A DNA stretch of 46,482 nucleotides from a virus. Where the stretch lies: positions 1-46,482 of IMG/VR virus record IMGVR_UViG_3300010392_000130; one strand, 5' to 3'. This document shows positions 14,511-21,828 of the stretch, piece after piece (positions within the stretch are counted from its first letter, which is position 1; each line of letters begins with the position of its first letter). The notes beneath the pieces are model-generated. The model was not told where the DNA came from. It made no database searches and saw only the letters and a list, made by a program, of their open reading frames with translations. The position numbers and the translations under genes were made by a program.

Positions 14511-14737
14511 GCAATGGTGATGCAACCCGTTATGTACGGTTTAAAGGTCACACTGACCTTGCCGACGAAGTTTGGGCCATAGCTCTTGAAGAGTATGGCG
14601 ACTCAGGCGTGGTAACACGACTTGAGCTCAAACCTACAGACCCTTGGGAGAGACTCCCGGGTGGCGAGTTCAGGATCGTCTTCAAAGACAATGACTTGCC
14701 TGGAGCATGGGACTTGTTTGAAGAATTGGAGGACTAA
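14507..14737 (+). CDS. Early acidic protein, 76 aa
   Basis: GGAG five bases before ATG. Acidic with alternating strands and helices (DEVWAIALEEYGDSGVVTRL, GGEFRIVFKDNDL). The ATG overlaps the stop of the frameshifted frame upstream and the gene's own stop overlaps the next ATG. No family recognised. Confidence 0.6.
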   Translation: MSNGDATRYVRFKGHTDLADEVWAIALEEYGDSGVVTRLELKPTDPWERLPGGEFRIVFKDNDLPGAWDLFEELED

Positions 14738-14988
14738 TGAGCAAAACAGTTAAGGAGCTCGAGCTTGATCTTGAGCATGAAAAGAAGAAAGTCGCATACT
14801 GCAACCGCTTGATTAAGACCATGCAAATCGAGCGAAGTCGGATCCAATGGTTCGCAGTCAGGATCAAGTGCATGTCACAAGACTTCAAACTGCTCTTGGA
14901 TGGCATCCTGTATAACAGGGATCCTGATGAGGTCGAGAAAAAGCTAATGTTCGTCCCTAGTGAAGATCCAAACATTTACGAGGAGTAA
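14737..14988 (+). CDS. Early coiled-coil protein, 83 aa
   Basis: The N-terminal 40 residues form a charged helix with coiled-coil spacing (SKTVKELELDLEHEKKKVAY). The remainder is mixed. It couples to the upstream gene by a TAATG overlap and ends two bases before the next ATG. Unknown function. Confidence 0.6.
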   Translation: MSKTVKELELDLEHEKKKVAYCNRLIKTMQIERSRIQWFAVRIKCMSQDFKLLLDGILYNRDPDEVEKKLMFVPSEDPNIYEE

Positions 14989-14990
14989 CC

Positions 14991-15233
14991 ATGCAAAAGC
15001 CAGAAGTCCACACGGTCGTGTACGGCCTAGGGTCCAACGGCCATAACTTCACAGGACCTGGCGACGAGTGCCACTACTGTGGGTACGAGGTCGACGAATG
15101 CCTTCGCTACGACTTCAACTGCGAAGCAATGCAACGACTCAACCTAGTCCGAGCCTCCAACAATCTCGTGTCCGAGTTCAAGTTCATCAGAAAGGAGCTC
15201 GAATGCCTACGTCAGACCATACGAAACCAATAG
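14991..15233 (+). CDS. Early protein with cysteine cluster, 80 aa
   Basis: Residues 28-50 contain CHYCGYEVDECLRYDFNC, a candidate zinc knuckle (CxxC followed by two further Cys). The N-terminal segment is beta-like and the C-terminal 25 residues are helical. Small early zinc-binding proteins often target host enzymes, but nothing here identifies a partner. The final 31 bases overlap the next gene. Confidence 0.55.
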   Translation: MQKPEVHTVVYGLGSNGHNFTGPGDECHYCGYEVDECLRYDFNCEAMQRLNLVRASNNLVSEFKFIRKELECLRQTIRNQ

Positions 15234-15418
15234 ACGCAGAAGATGCGGCGAACATTGCTCTTAAAGCAATCCAAGATGCAATGGGTATTACTGAAGGTGA
15301 CGTCGCAGGACTGTACTTCAGTGATGCGGGACCTAATCCTAAGTGGGATGAGTTCAGGGACATCATCGAAGACTACATGAAGTTTGAGATTGAGTTCCGG
15401 GACCTACATAAAGATTGA
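15203..15418 (+). CDS. Early acidic protein, 71 aa
   Basis: ATG at 15203 with AAAGGAG seven bases upstream is preferred to longer in-frame extensions that overlap the previous gene fully. Acidic and helical (DAEDAANIALKAIQDAMGI, WDEFRDIIEDYMKFEIEF). Not recognised. Confidence 0.6.
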   Translation: MPTSDHTKPIDAEDAANIALKAIQDAMGITEGDVAGLYFSDAGPNPKWDEFRDIIEDYMKFEIEFRDLHKD

Positions 15419-15453
15419 GCACATTATCCAGGGTTAAGAAGGAGGTGATACAA

Positions 15454-15618
15454 ATGAAACCCGTAAAAGACATGAACAACGTTGAAGCCATCAAGACATT
15501 CTTTGAGGGGGATGCGGCTAATATCCCCGGCCGAAAGGTCACCATGACCGAGTTCAAGGACCTTAGCTCTGAGGAACGCGCAGAACTCGCAGACCTGGCT
15601 AAGACAGCAATGTCCTAG
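15454..15618 (+). CDS. Early small protein, 54 aa
   Basis: A near-perfect ribosome site (AAGGAGGTGA) seven bases or so ahead of ATG 15454 decides the start. Helix-rich and acidic (NNVEAIKTFFEGDAA, LSSEERAELADLAKTAM). The strong translation signal suggests high expression. Function unknown. Confidence 0.6.
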   Translation: MKPVKDMNNVEAIKTFFEGDAANIPGRKVTMTEFKDLSSEERAELADLAKTAMS

Positions 15619-15676
15619 TCGTCACCCTCACAGGGACCTGAGCAAGTCCTTAAACTGCTCATTTAAGGGGACAGGT

Positions 15677-15937
15677 ATGAAAAACTACGACGAGAGCGAC
15701 AATCCTTCGAATGGCTGGCGGTGTCCAGAGCTTAATGAAGAACTTCTAACCGAGCGAAAGAAATACATTAAAGAGCTCGAAGCCGAAGGCCAACTAGACC
15801 CTGAATGTCTTAGTTGTAAGTCGAACTATCAGACTATTATGGCCACAGGTATGACAGAGTTCGGGCCTCGCCACAAAGCATCTGATTCCTGTGAGTCAGG
15901 TAAGCATAAGCATTGCACTTGTGACACCTGTTTTTAA
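15677..15937 (+). CDS. Early cysteine/histidine-rich protein, 86 aa
   Basis: Contains CLSCKSNY in the middle and CESGKHKHCTCDTCF at the C-terminus, seven Cys including one near the N-terminus (RCPEL), consistent with one or two zinc sites. The 59-base gap before it can fold into competing hairpins: GAGCA/TGCTC at about 15640-15660, and GTCCTTAAA with TTTAAGGGGAC overlapping the ribosome site. Translation may therefore be modulated. No function is recognised. Confidence 0.55.
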   Translation: MKNYDESDNPSNGWRCPELNEELLTERKKYIKELEAEGQLDPECLSCKSNYQTIMATGMTEFGPRHKASDSCESGKHKHCTCDTCF

Positions 15938-15954
15938 AAAGACAAACATAATTA

Positions 15955-15983
15955 TATACTTTGGCGACCCATTGTGATATAAT
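15955..15983 (+). promoter_or_regulatory. Early promoter P2
   Basis: TATACT (15955-15960), 17-bp spacer TTGGCGACCCATTGTGA, TATAAT (15978-15983) with extended -10 TGA. Shares the TTGGCGAC and TTGTGA spacer words with other promoters of this series. Confidence 0.75.
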
Positions 15984-16003
15984 GGTATTTAAATGAGGAG
16001 AAA

Positions 16004-16207
16004 ATGACAATTAAACCAGCGTATGGCCGTAACTATCCCACCAAATCAGCATCCCTTCAAGCCTGGAGGGATGGCAAAGACTTCGACATATGCTCTCCGC
16101 CTAACGTTGGTCGTAAGGTCTCAATCAGGGACCTCCAATACATTAAAGAAGACATAACAGTACGGTATAACCACGATCAGGATTGCTTTATAATCCAGGT
16201 CGAATAA
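16004..16207 (+). CDS. Early small protein, 67 aa
   Basis: First gene after promoter P2, with GAGGAGAAA directly ahead of ATG. Basic in the N-terminal half (KPAYGRNYPTKSASLQAWRD) and beta-like at the C-terminus (DITVRYNHDQDCFIIQVE). Not recognised. Confidence 0.6.
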   Translation: MTIKPAYGRNYPTKSASLQAWRDGKDFDICSPPNVGRKVSIRDLQYIKEDITVRYNHDQDCFIIQVE

Positions 16208-16220
16208 AGGAGGAAGAACA

Positions 16221-16409
16221 ATGCCATCAATGCACACCATATGGATCAAAGTCCAGAAGAGGCACATCAGTGTCTACAAGGACAAGGAACTGATCAGCTC
16301 AGTGGGTACTCAAAAGTATTTGGGCAACCCTGAGGATCAGACTGTCATCGCAACCAAGATCACCGACGCGGTTCGGGAAGCAGGAGAGACATTCGATGCT
16401 GAAGATTAA
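16221..16409 (+). CDS. Early small protein, 62 aa
   Basis: AAAGGAGGAAGA lies before ATG. Begins MPSMHTIWIKVQKRHISVYK; a small alpha/beta protein ending in acidic residues. The following gene starts inside its last codons. Not recognised. Confidence 0.55.
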   Translation: MPSMHTIWIKVQKRHISVYKDKELISSVGTQKYLGNPEDQTVIATKITDAVREAGETFDAED

Positions 16410-16704
16410 GGTTAACTGCGGTTGCGGCTTTAAAGCAACCAATCTCAATGCTGGTCAGATTCATGCTAATAAGACAAAGCATGAGGTCGAGGCTCACGTG
16501 GTCATGACTAAGACTGACCCGTATGATCATCAGGCATTGGATGCCGAGATCCAATCCGAGAACCCACCTCTCAAATCTGGTATCTTAAGAAAACACCAAG
16601 TGGACAACTGTTGCCCACATGGTCAACCAGCTCATGAATGTGATGCTTGCGACGTAGCTGGTGACCTAGCATATGATGCAGAACGAGAAAGGCGACTGAA
16701 ATGA
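16396..16704 (+). CDS. Early zinc-binding-like protein, 102 aa
   Basis: The N-terminus has NCGCGFKATNLNAGQIHANK followed by a His-rich stretch, resembling a C2H2-like finger. The C-terminal half has CCPHGQPAHECDACD, a second cysteine/histidine cluster. Two metal sites in a 102-residue protein suggest nucleic-acid or protein binding. It overlaps its neighbours by a few bases on each side. No family assigned. Confidence 0.55.
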   Translation: MLKIKVNCGCGFKATNLNAGQIHANKTKHEVEAHVVMTKTDPYDHQALDAEIQSENPPLKSGILRKHQVDNCCPHGQPAHECDACDVAGDLAYDAERERRLK

Positions 16705-16964
16705 ATGAGCTTGATGGACCCGATCCAGTCAAAGAGCTAATGCTCCAAGACAAGGTCGACAAAGAAGCAGAGTACAAAGAACGAGTCAAAGTTCTTGAGG
16801 AGCAGATGGCGATCGCAGCCGTAATCTGTTTTGCTGTCAAAGTACCACCAGCCGAAGGTGAGCAAGTAGAAGCGGCTGACAGGATCATCAACATGATCAA
16901 TGACTTCCTTGCTCGAGGCACAGAGTACATCCGAAAGTGGCCCAAAGCCGCAAAGTTTGATTGA
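16701..16964 (+). CDS. Early helical protein, 87 aa
   Basis: Start overlaps the previous stop (ATGA). Predominantly helical with a charged coiled-coil-prone first half (DKVDKEAEYKERVKVLEEQM) and a hydrophobic core segment (IAAVICFAVKVPP). Not recognised. Confidence 0.55.
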   Translation: MNELDGPDPVKELMLQDKVDKEAEYKERVKVLEEQMAIAAVICFAVKVPPAEGEQVEAADRIINMINDFLARGTEYIRKWPKAAKFD

Positions 16965-17188
16965 TGTACACCCCCGTATGGTACCAACTCTTCCGCCGTA
17001 ATGGTACGGTGATGGTCCATCTTAGGTTTGCAGATGCTAAACGAAGTATCTGCGGCGAAATAGTTCCTGCAACTCATACTCAACCAGAACCCGCTGATCA
17101 AGTTTGCAAGAAATGTAAGCGAAACTACATTGAAGGCATCAAGAACAAGTGTTGGTATCCAATCCATCCAGCAACTTTGGCAAAATAG
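16964..17188 (+). CDS. Early zinc-motif protein, 74 aa
   Basis: ATG at 16964 overlaps the upstream TGA (TGATG), preferred over the TTG one codon earlier. Contains RSICGEI and CKKCKRNY with a final NKCWYP, so a four-cysteine metal site is possible. The aromatic, beta-rich first half (YTPVWYQLFRRNG) is of unknown fold. Confidence 0.5.
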   Translation: MYTPVWYQLFRRNGTVMVHLRFADAKRSICGEIVPATHTQPEPADQVCKKCKRNYIEGIKNKCWYPIHPATLAK

Positions 17189-17190
17189 TT

Positions 17191-17219
17191 TTTGCTTTGA
17201 ACCGGTTACGTGATATAAT
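17191..17219 (+). promoter_or_regulatory. Early promoter P3
   Basis: TTTGCT (17191-17196), 17-bp spacer ending CGTGA, TATAAT (17214-17219). It overlaps no gene and precedes the ATG at 17248. Confidence 0.75.
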
Positions 17220-17247
17220 ACAGCCATCATACAAAGGAGATCGCACG

Positions 17248-17520
17248 ATGGCAAGCCCCAAAGCTATGAAATTCGAGAAAGACATGCTGAGTCTTGTAGC
17301 TAAAGCTAAAGAATTCATTTTGACTTACATTGAAGATCCTGAAGGTCGCATGAACCTTCAAGGGGCCATTAATGATATTTACGACCGAGCCCACGCTGAG
17401 CAGCGAAACCTAAGAAAATCTCTTGCCTACTTTCACAACTTGAGTGAGGGCAAAGATGTGTCCGGGTTTGGTGCTAGCGTACAGGAAATTGTTGATGCCA
17501 AGGAAAACACTACCAGCTAA
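17248..17520 (+). CDS. Early helical protein, 90 aa
   Basis: The start at 17248 is set by promoter P3 just upstream and by the AAAGGAGA ribosome site. Longer frames would begin within the previous gene. The product is almost entirely helical (MKFEKDMLSLVAKAKEFILT, EQRNLRKSLAYFHNL). It overlaps the next gene by 26 bases. Function unknown. Confidence 0.65.
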   Translation: MASPKAMKFEKDMLSLVAKAKEFILTYIEDPEGRMNLQGAINDIYDRAHAEQRNLRKSLAYFHNLSEGKDVSGFGASVQEIVDAKENTTS

Positions 17521-17728
17521 CATACATCTTGACGTACCATTACTTCGGGCAATCACGGCAATTCGAGTACAACTAGACAATGAGCTTCAAGACAACCCTG
17601 GGTTGCCTAATTTTATTGTTGAACTTGACGATGCTCTCGAAGCAGCAGAAGATCACTGGAACGAAACCAAACACCCTGACTTCATCAGGATAAGGGTAAA
17701 GTACCATGAAAGCGACTTTATACTATGA
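17495..17728 (+). CDS. Early small protein, 77 aa
   Basis: ATG at 17495 with AGGA nine bases upstream gives the best-supported start. Helix-rich acidic centre (LLRAITAIRVQLDNELQDN, VELDDALEAAEDHW) and a basic C-terminal strand. Coupled to the following gene (stop overlaps ATG). Not recognised. Confidence 0.55.
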   Translation: MPRKTLPANIHLDVPLLRAITAIRVQLDNELQDNPGLPNFIVELDDALEAAEDHWNETKHPDFIRIRVKYHESDFIL

Positions 17729-17907
17729 ACGAAATCAAGATCTACTTAGGTGACGGAGCTTATGCAGCTCAAGGTCGATTTGCTGGTGAGATTGTCCTTA
17801 CAACAGAGGACGGTTATCGAGCTACTAATACCATTTATCTTGATGCTCATACTCTCAAAGCACTGGACGAGTTTAGGGAAAACTTAAAGGAAATAAAAGA
17901 TAAATAA
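17725..17907 (+). CDS. Early small protein, 60 aa
   Basis: Overlaps the preceding stop (ATGA). A compact strand-strand-strand-helix pattern: MNEIKIYLGDGAYAAQGRF, EIVLTTEDG, then HTLKALDEFRENLKEI. I recognise this as a common kind of phage small protein but not its function. Confidence 0.6.
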   Translation: MNEIKIYLGDGAYAAQGRFAGEIVLTTEDGYRATNTIYLDAHTLKALDEFRENLKEIKDK

Positions 17908-17921
17908 AGGTAACAATATCG

Positions 17922-17950
17922 TTTACATTGGCAAGACAACGTGATAGAAT
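17922..17950 (+). promoter_or_regulatory. Early promoter P4
   Basis: TTTACA (17922-17927), 17-bp spacer TTGGCAAGACAACGTGA, TAGAAT (17945-17950). It drives the single gene that ends at the terminator 18625-18664. Confidence 0.8.
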
Positions 17951-17998
17951 GGTTTTATCAATCGGAAAAATTGCTCACCAACCTTAAGGAGGTATATT

Positions 17999-18616
17999 AT
18001 GAGCGAAACTGTTGCTGAAACGCCGACTAAGCAGTCTGACGAGTGCAAGAAAGAAGTTGCACAGTCAGTTGCGGCAATTCGCAAGATGTCAGCTGAGGAT
18101 GCTCTCACGAAACTTAATGAGTTTCGTTCGATCGAGGGCAAGTCAGAAGTCGATGCTTCGGCGAACGAAGCTTGGGTGAAGAAGAATCTCCGCTACGCAG
18201 TTCAGGGAGAGATCTTCGAGAAGCACAACATCGGTGAATCGGCTCGCATTCGAGCGAATCGTGAGGCAACCGAAGCTGAAGATCCGTCCAAAGAGCCGGA
18301 GAAGCGTCCGGGTCGTAAGCGGATCAACACGGCAGGATCCTTCATCTTGACTCTCGGTGATCCGCCGAACTTGGGTCGAGAGGGTTCTTGCAAAGGTATC
18401 ATCCTCAGGACTCTGAACGAAGCTGGTGGTGAGTTTACTTACGATCAGTTCCGAGCGGCTGTTTGCAAGAGTCTTGACTACAACGAGGAGACCGAGACCT
18501 TCGGTCGTGAAACTCGTTTTCCCACCATTCAGGCAGCGACCGCTGCTTGGTTCTCCGAACTGAAGAACAAGAACGGTCTTCTTGACCAGGCAGGAGACGC
18601 GACGCCCGAGTCGTAA
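17999..18616 (+). CDS. Monocistronic early protein, 205 aa, possible DNA-binding
   Basis: It has its own promoter (P4), a strong AAGGAGGT ribosome site, and a strong terminator nine bases after its stop, so it is expressed as a separate unit and probably abundantly. The N-terminal 90 residues are acidic/helical. A hinge with EKRPGRKRI at about residues 100-108 resembles an AT-hook-like basic patch. The C-terminal 90 residues form a compact domain (GSCKGIILRTLNEAGGEF, ... TYDQFRAAVCKSL) that could be winged-helix-like. A nucleoid-associated or DNA-coating role is an inference, not a match to a known family. Confidence 0.65.
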   Translation: MSETVAETPTKQSDECKKEVAQSVAAIRKMSAEDALTKLNEFRSIEGKSEVDASANEAWVKKNLRYAVQGEIFEKHNIGESARIRANREATEAEDPSKEPEKRPGRKRINTAGSFILTLGDPPNLGREGSCKGIILRTLNEAGGEFTYDQFRAAVCKSLDYNEETETFGRETRFPTIQAATAAWFSELKNKNGLLDQAGDATPES

Positions 18617-18624
18617 GGGGCCTT

Positions 18625-18664
18625 GAAGCCGGGAGGGAGCTACCACCTTCCCGGCTTCTTTTTT
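18625..18664 (+). terminator. Rho-independent terminator
   Basis: A 13-bp stem (18625-18637 with 18646-18658, one G-U pair), eight-base loop, then six T residues at 18659-18664. Confidence 0.95.
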
Positions 18665-18704
18665 ATGTCGACTGTAAACCTTTTCTTCACAGAAGGAAAC
18701 TTCC

Positions 18705-19418
18705 ATGGATGCCAAAATTTCTGAAGCCGACGAAAATAAGATGGACGAATTCAGAAAGGAGATTGAGGCTGTCTTCAACAAGTATAATTATGCTGCTGCC
18801 CACGTAGCAATTGTTATTAAGCCTGAAGATCCTAAGTGGGACCTCACTAGCGACAGAGCATGGCTTATTGATGATGTTCTTTTTATGTCTAATGACATTA
18901 AAGAACTCGCAGAAGCATTCACAGAAAAGAAAGACGTTTCAAAAGAAGATCGAATCAAGTTGATGGATACTTATCACAACATGCTTATTATTTCCAACCG
19001 AATGGGACAATATCATGTTGAGACCTACGAAACACTCAAGTCTTACATCTTTGAGCTCACTGAGTCTCTTGGTCTAGATAACAGCCGCATCATTCCGCTA
19101 GAGCCTGATACAGAATATCAAGTCTTTACCGAAGCAAGAATTACATATACACTTAAGTATGATTCTAAGCATAGATACTTCGTCAAGCAAATTGATGGCG
19201 ATGCTACAACCAATGTTATTCCTGAAGATGCTCTATCACTGATTGGCTGTCTCCAGGATGACGGTGTCTTGTTTGGCTTGCAGCATGCTCCTGCGATAAG
19301 TACAGGGGACAAGATCATGTTCCAATACTATCCCTTCAACCCTGAAAATGGTATTACGACTGACACGTTCCTTACTGACACAGTGCTTGACGTTATCAAA
19401 AGTACCAATATTAATTAA
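18705..19418 (+). CDS. Unknown acidic protein, 237 aa
   Basis: ATG preceded by AAGGAAAC. The first half is helical and acidic (ENKMDEFRKEIEAVFNKYNY) and the second half beta-like (YQVFTEARITYTLKYDSKHR, GVLFGLQHAPAISTGDKIMF). No motif I recognise. It follows the P4 terminator, so transcription must come from read-through or an unseen promoter in 18665-18704. Confidence 0.6.
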   Translation: MDAKISEADENKMDEFRKEIEAVFNKYNYAAAHVAIVIKPEDPKWDLTSDRAWLIDDVLFMSNDIKELAEAFTEKKDVSKEDRIKLMDTYHNMLIISNRMGQYHVETYETLKSYIFELTESLGLDNSRIIPLEPDTEYQVFTEARITYTLKYDSKHRYFVKQIDGDATTNVIPEDALSLIGCLQDDGVLFGLQHAPAISTGDKIMFQYYPFNPENGITTDTFLTDTVLDVIKSTNIN

Positions 19419-19433
19419 CCGGAAACATTATGA

Positions 19434-19462
19434 TATCAATTGTAAACTTATTGTGATATAAT
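19434..19462 (+). promoter_or_regulatory. Early/middle promoter P5
   Basis: TATCAA (19434-19439), 17-bp spacer TTGTAAACTTATTGTGA, TATAAT (19457-19462), extended -10. It precedes the HTH gene and the replication operon. The -35 is weak, so an activator or the extended -10 may matter. Confidence 0.7.
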
Positions 19463-19484
19463 AATATCATAATTTGAGGAATAT

Positions 19485-19739
19485 ATGACGAAACTGTTAC
19501 GAGATTTACTACGCGAGGATTACCTACGAGTGATCAAAGCAACCATGGTCGAACAGCACCGTAATAACACAAACCTCGCTCGAGAGACAGGGTTCTCTAA
19601 AACTCACATTGGCAATGTCATGAAAGGTTTAGGAAGTGACGATGCTATAGGAGCGGTGTGCCGCGTACTTGGTATCAACATCCGAGATCTATTTAAGGAT
19701 GACGAACGTGGAAAAGACCAGGATCTGGTTGCAAGCTAA
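19485..19739 (+). CDS. HTH transcriptional regulator (Cro/XRE-like), 84 aa
   Basis: Residues about 25-70 read as a helix-turn-helix: TNLARETGFSKTHIGNVMKG, then a dimer/third helix region (AIGAVCRVLGINIRDLF). This is the single-domain XRE type that binds operator DNA as a dimer. It is the first gene after promoter P5, so it may autoregulate that promoter; the direct words TTGTGATATAATAATATC around the -10 are candidate operator sequence. It overlaps the helicase start. It lacks the C-terminal cleavage domain of a CI-type repressor. Confidence 0.75.
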   Translation: MTKLLRDLLREDYLRVIKATMVEQHRNNTNLARETGFSKTHIGNVMKGLGSDDAIGAVCRVLGINIRDLFKDDERGKDQDLVAS

Positions 19740-21444
19740 TGGTACTATCGGAATCAAAATTGGCAAGGTCCCCATGCGAGAACCTGGTATTGCTGGGTTC
19801 GAACTCAATTGGGCACATAAGGCCTTAGTCGAAAAACTTAGTGTTAGACGATTTAACCGACATAATGACATATGGACATGTCCATTCGAGATCTGTCAAG
19901 AAATAACTCGAATGTTGCCATTAAATGGCGAAACAGATTGGGACATAAAATTAATAGAACGCTGGGCATCATTAAAGAATCTCAATTTAGATAAGTACGA
20001 CGGACTCCCGACTCACCCTCAATACAGTCTTGAAGATCTAAAGACTGTACCCCTCATACATCAAGAAAAGTGGTTGAATTATGCTCTCTATTTTAAGACA
20101 GTTGCTAACACATGTGAACAGGGTACCGGCAAGTCTAAAATGGGCCTTGATTATCTCACACTTAAGCATGTTCGCTTTGGGCTCATTGTATGCCGTAATA
20201 GTAATTGCTATAAGTGGGCTCAAGAGATAGATAAGCATTCAGATTTCAAAGCTGTTGTTCTTAAAGGCACACGTCAAGAGCGACAAGCAAAATTGAAATG
20301 GGCCTTTGAACGTAGCTTCAACCATCCAACTCTATGTATTATTAACTATGAGTATTTCGTACCTTTCTTGAAATCCTTAAATCTATTGAAGTGGGAAGCC
20401 ATAGTTCTTGATGAATCTACAGCAATTAAGTCAACTAGGTCCAAGAGACATAAAGCGATCGTCAAATTTGGGGAAAAGATCAAGTACCGCATGATCATGA
20501 CTGGTACGCCCCTAGTTAATAACCCGTTAGATGCTTATGGTCAGTTACGTTTTATGAATCCAGGTATCTTAGGTAAGAACTTCAGTTCTTTCCAAAATAG
20601 ATATTGTGTGATGGGAGGCTTCGGTGGCTATCAAGTTGAAGAATGGGTTAATCTCGACGAACTTTCTGACAAAATGGACTCGCATAGTTTTAGGGTCCTC
20701 AAATCCGAATGCCTCGATCTTCCTCCTAAGACCTTTAACCCCTTGGTTCTCGATCCAGATACCGATTTCAAAAAAGGCTACAAGAAAATTGTTGAATCTG
20801 TACTGCTCGAGTTGGGGTCGGAATTAAAAGACAACTCATTAGCTATCGTTAAGATGCAGAGGTGTATGCAGTACTGCGATGGCTTCATGTACAACGACTC
20901 AGCAACTATGGACTACTCAGAGCACAAGACGCCTAAGATCTCAGAGTTACTTAACTTCATGACCGAACACTACAAGACACATACTAAGTTGATTATATGG
21001 TTCGGTTACAGAGCTACAGGAGCAATCTTACAACGTGAGATCGAGCGCAAGTTTGGCGACAAAATAGCCGTTACAATGATGCGAGGTGGGACTGATGCAG
21101 TCGCGAGGCAGTGTGCTATAGATGAGTTCAATGTGTCGTCCATTGTTAATAATAAGGAGCGCTGTATGATACTGCAAACCGCTTCATTTATGCACGGGAT
21201 CGATCTACGATGTTCGACGTCATATTATTACTCAAGAACGTTTAACAATGAAGAATGGCAACAATCACAGGATCGCATACACGGTATAAACCGGGGAGGT
21301 GACAAGAGTACTTATTATATAGCCAGGATAGCCGACACAATTGAAGATACAATTGATGCCGCCTTAAACTGGAAGAAGTCAATAAGTGATCTAATCTTAC
21401 GCGATGGCATTGCCATCAGAAATATTATGGAGGGAGTAAAGTGA
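19708..21444 (+). CDS. SNF2/SMARCAL1-like DNA helicase, 578 aa
   Basis: Superfamily 2 translocase acting on forked or recombining DNA. Walker A is EQGTGKSKMG at about residue 138-147. Motif II is VLDESTAIKS at about 234 (DEST in place of DEAH). Motif III is MTGTPLVNNP, and motif VI is QSQDRIHGINRGG near the C-terminus. The N-terminal 90 residues (FELNWAHKALVEKLSVRRFN) resemble the small HARP-like segment of phage SNF2 helicases. GTG at 19708 with AAGGA eight bases upstream is the preferred start, overlapping the HTH gene. It is the first enzyme of the replication operon and probably serves recombination or fork processing. Confidence 0.8.
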   Translation: MEKTRIWLQANGTIGIKIGKVPMREPGIAGFELNWAHKALVEKLSVRRFNRHNDIWTCPFEICQEITRMLPLNGETDWDIKLIERWASLKNLNLDKYDGLPTHPQYSLEDLKTVPLIHQEKWLNYALYFKTVANTCEQGTGKSKMGLDYLTLKHVRFGLIVCRNSNCYKWAQEIDKHSDFKAVVLKGTRQERQAKLKWAFERSFNHPTLCIINYEYFVPFLKSLNLLKWEAIVLDESTAIKSTRSKRHKAIVKFGEKIKYRMIMTGTPLVNNPLDAYGQLRFMNPGILGKNFSSFQNRYCVMGGFGGYQVEEWVNLDELSDKMDSHSFRVLKSECLDLPPKTFNPLVLDPDTDFKKGYKKIVESVLLELGSELKDNSLAIVKMQRCMQYCDGFMYNDSATMDYSEHKTPKISELLNFMTEHYKTHTKLIIWFGYRATGAILQREIERKFGDKIAVTMMRGGTDAVARQCAIDEFNVSSIVNNKERCMILQTASFMHGIDLRCSTSYYYSRTFNNEEWQQSQDRIHGINRGGDKSTYYIARIADTIEDTIDAALNWKKSISDLILRDGIAIRNIMEGVK

Positions 21445-21803
21445 AATTTTTCTCTAAAGCTTTTATAACAGGAAGTCGTGCTTATGGCACTCCACGAGAA
21501 GATTCTGATTTAGACCTAGCAATTCTTGTGTCTGAAAAGGATCTTAAACAATTAGAAACAATTGCTGATAAAGAACCTGATAAAAAACCAAGATATGATG
21601 ATCCAACATACGGTAATTCTTTACGATTCGGACAGTTAAATCTTGTATGTATGCTTGATTCAGACGAATATGAACATTGGAAAGAAATAACACAAAAGGT
21701 AATTGAAATAAAGCCTGTTACAAGAAAAGAAGCTATTGATGCTATTTGTACAGGAGAACTTCCGCATAAAAAGATTGGGACAACAAGTGCCGAAACTAAG
21801 TAA
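21441..21803 (+). CDS. Minimal nucleotidyltransferase-fold protein, 120 aa
   Basis: The pol-beta-type nucleotidyltransferase signature GSRAYGTPREDSDLDLAI is complete (residues 11-28), with two metal-binding aspartates at D23 and D25. Family members transfer nucleotides to proteins, RNA or small molecules; the short form resembles MNT-like enzymes. It overlaps the helicase stop by four bases. In a phage replication operon it could modify a host factor or neutralise a HEPN-type defence toxin, by analogy with MNT/HEPN pairs. No HEPN partner is encoded here, so a counter-defence role is speculative. Confidence 0.7.
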   Translation: MKFFSKAFITGSRAYGTPREDSDLDLAILVSEKDLKQLETIADKEPDKKPRYDDPTYGNSLRFGQLNLVCMLDSDEYEHWKEITQKVIEIKPVTRKEAIDAICTGELPHKKIGTTSAETK

Positions 21804-21828
21804 CCTACCACCAGGAGTAACTGATCAA

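Noticed and set aside
19485-19739. HTH protein as a lysogeny repressor
   Set aside because: Single HTH domain without cleavage or oligomerisation domain, no divergent cro-like gene and no integrase anywhere in the window.
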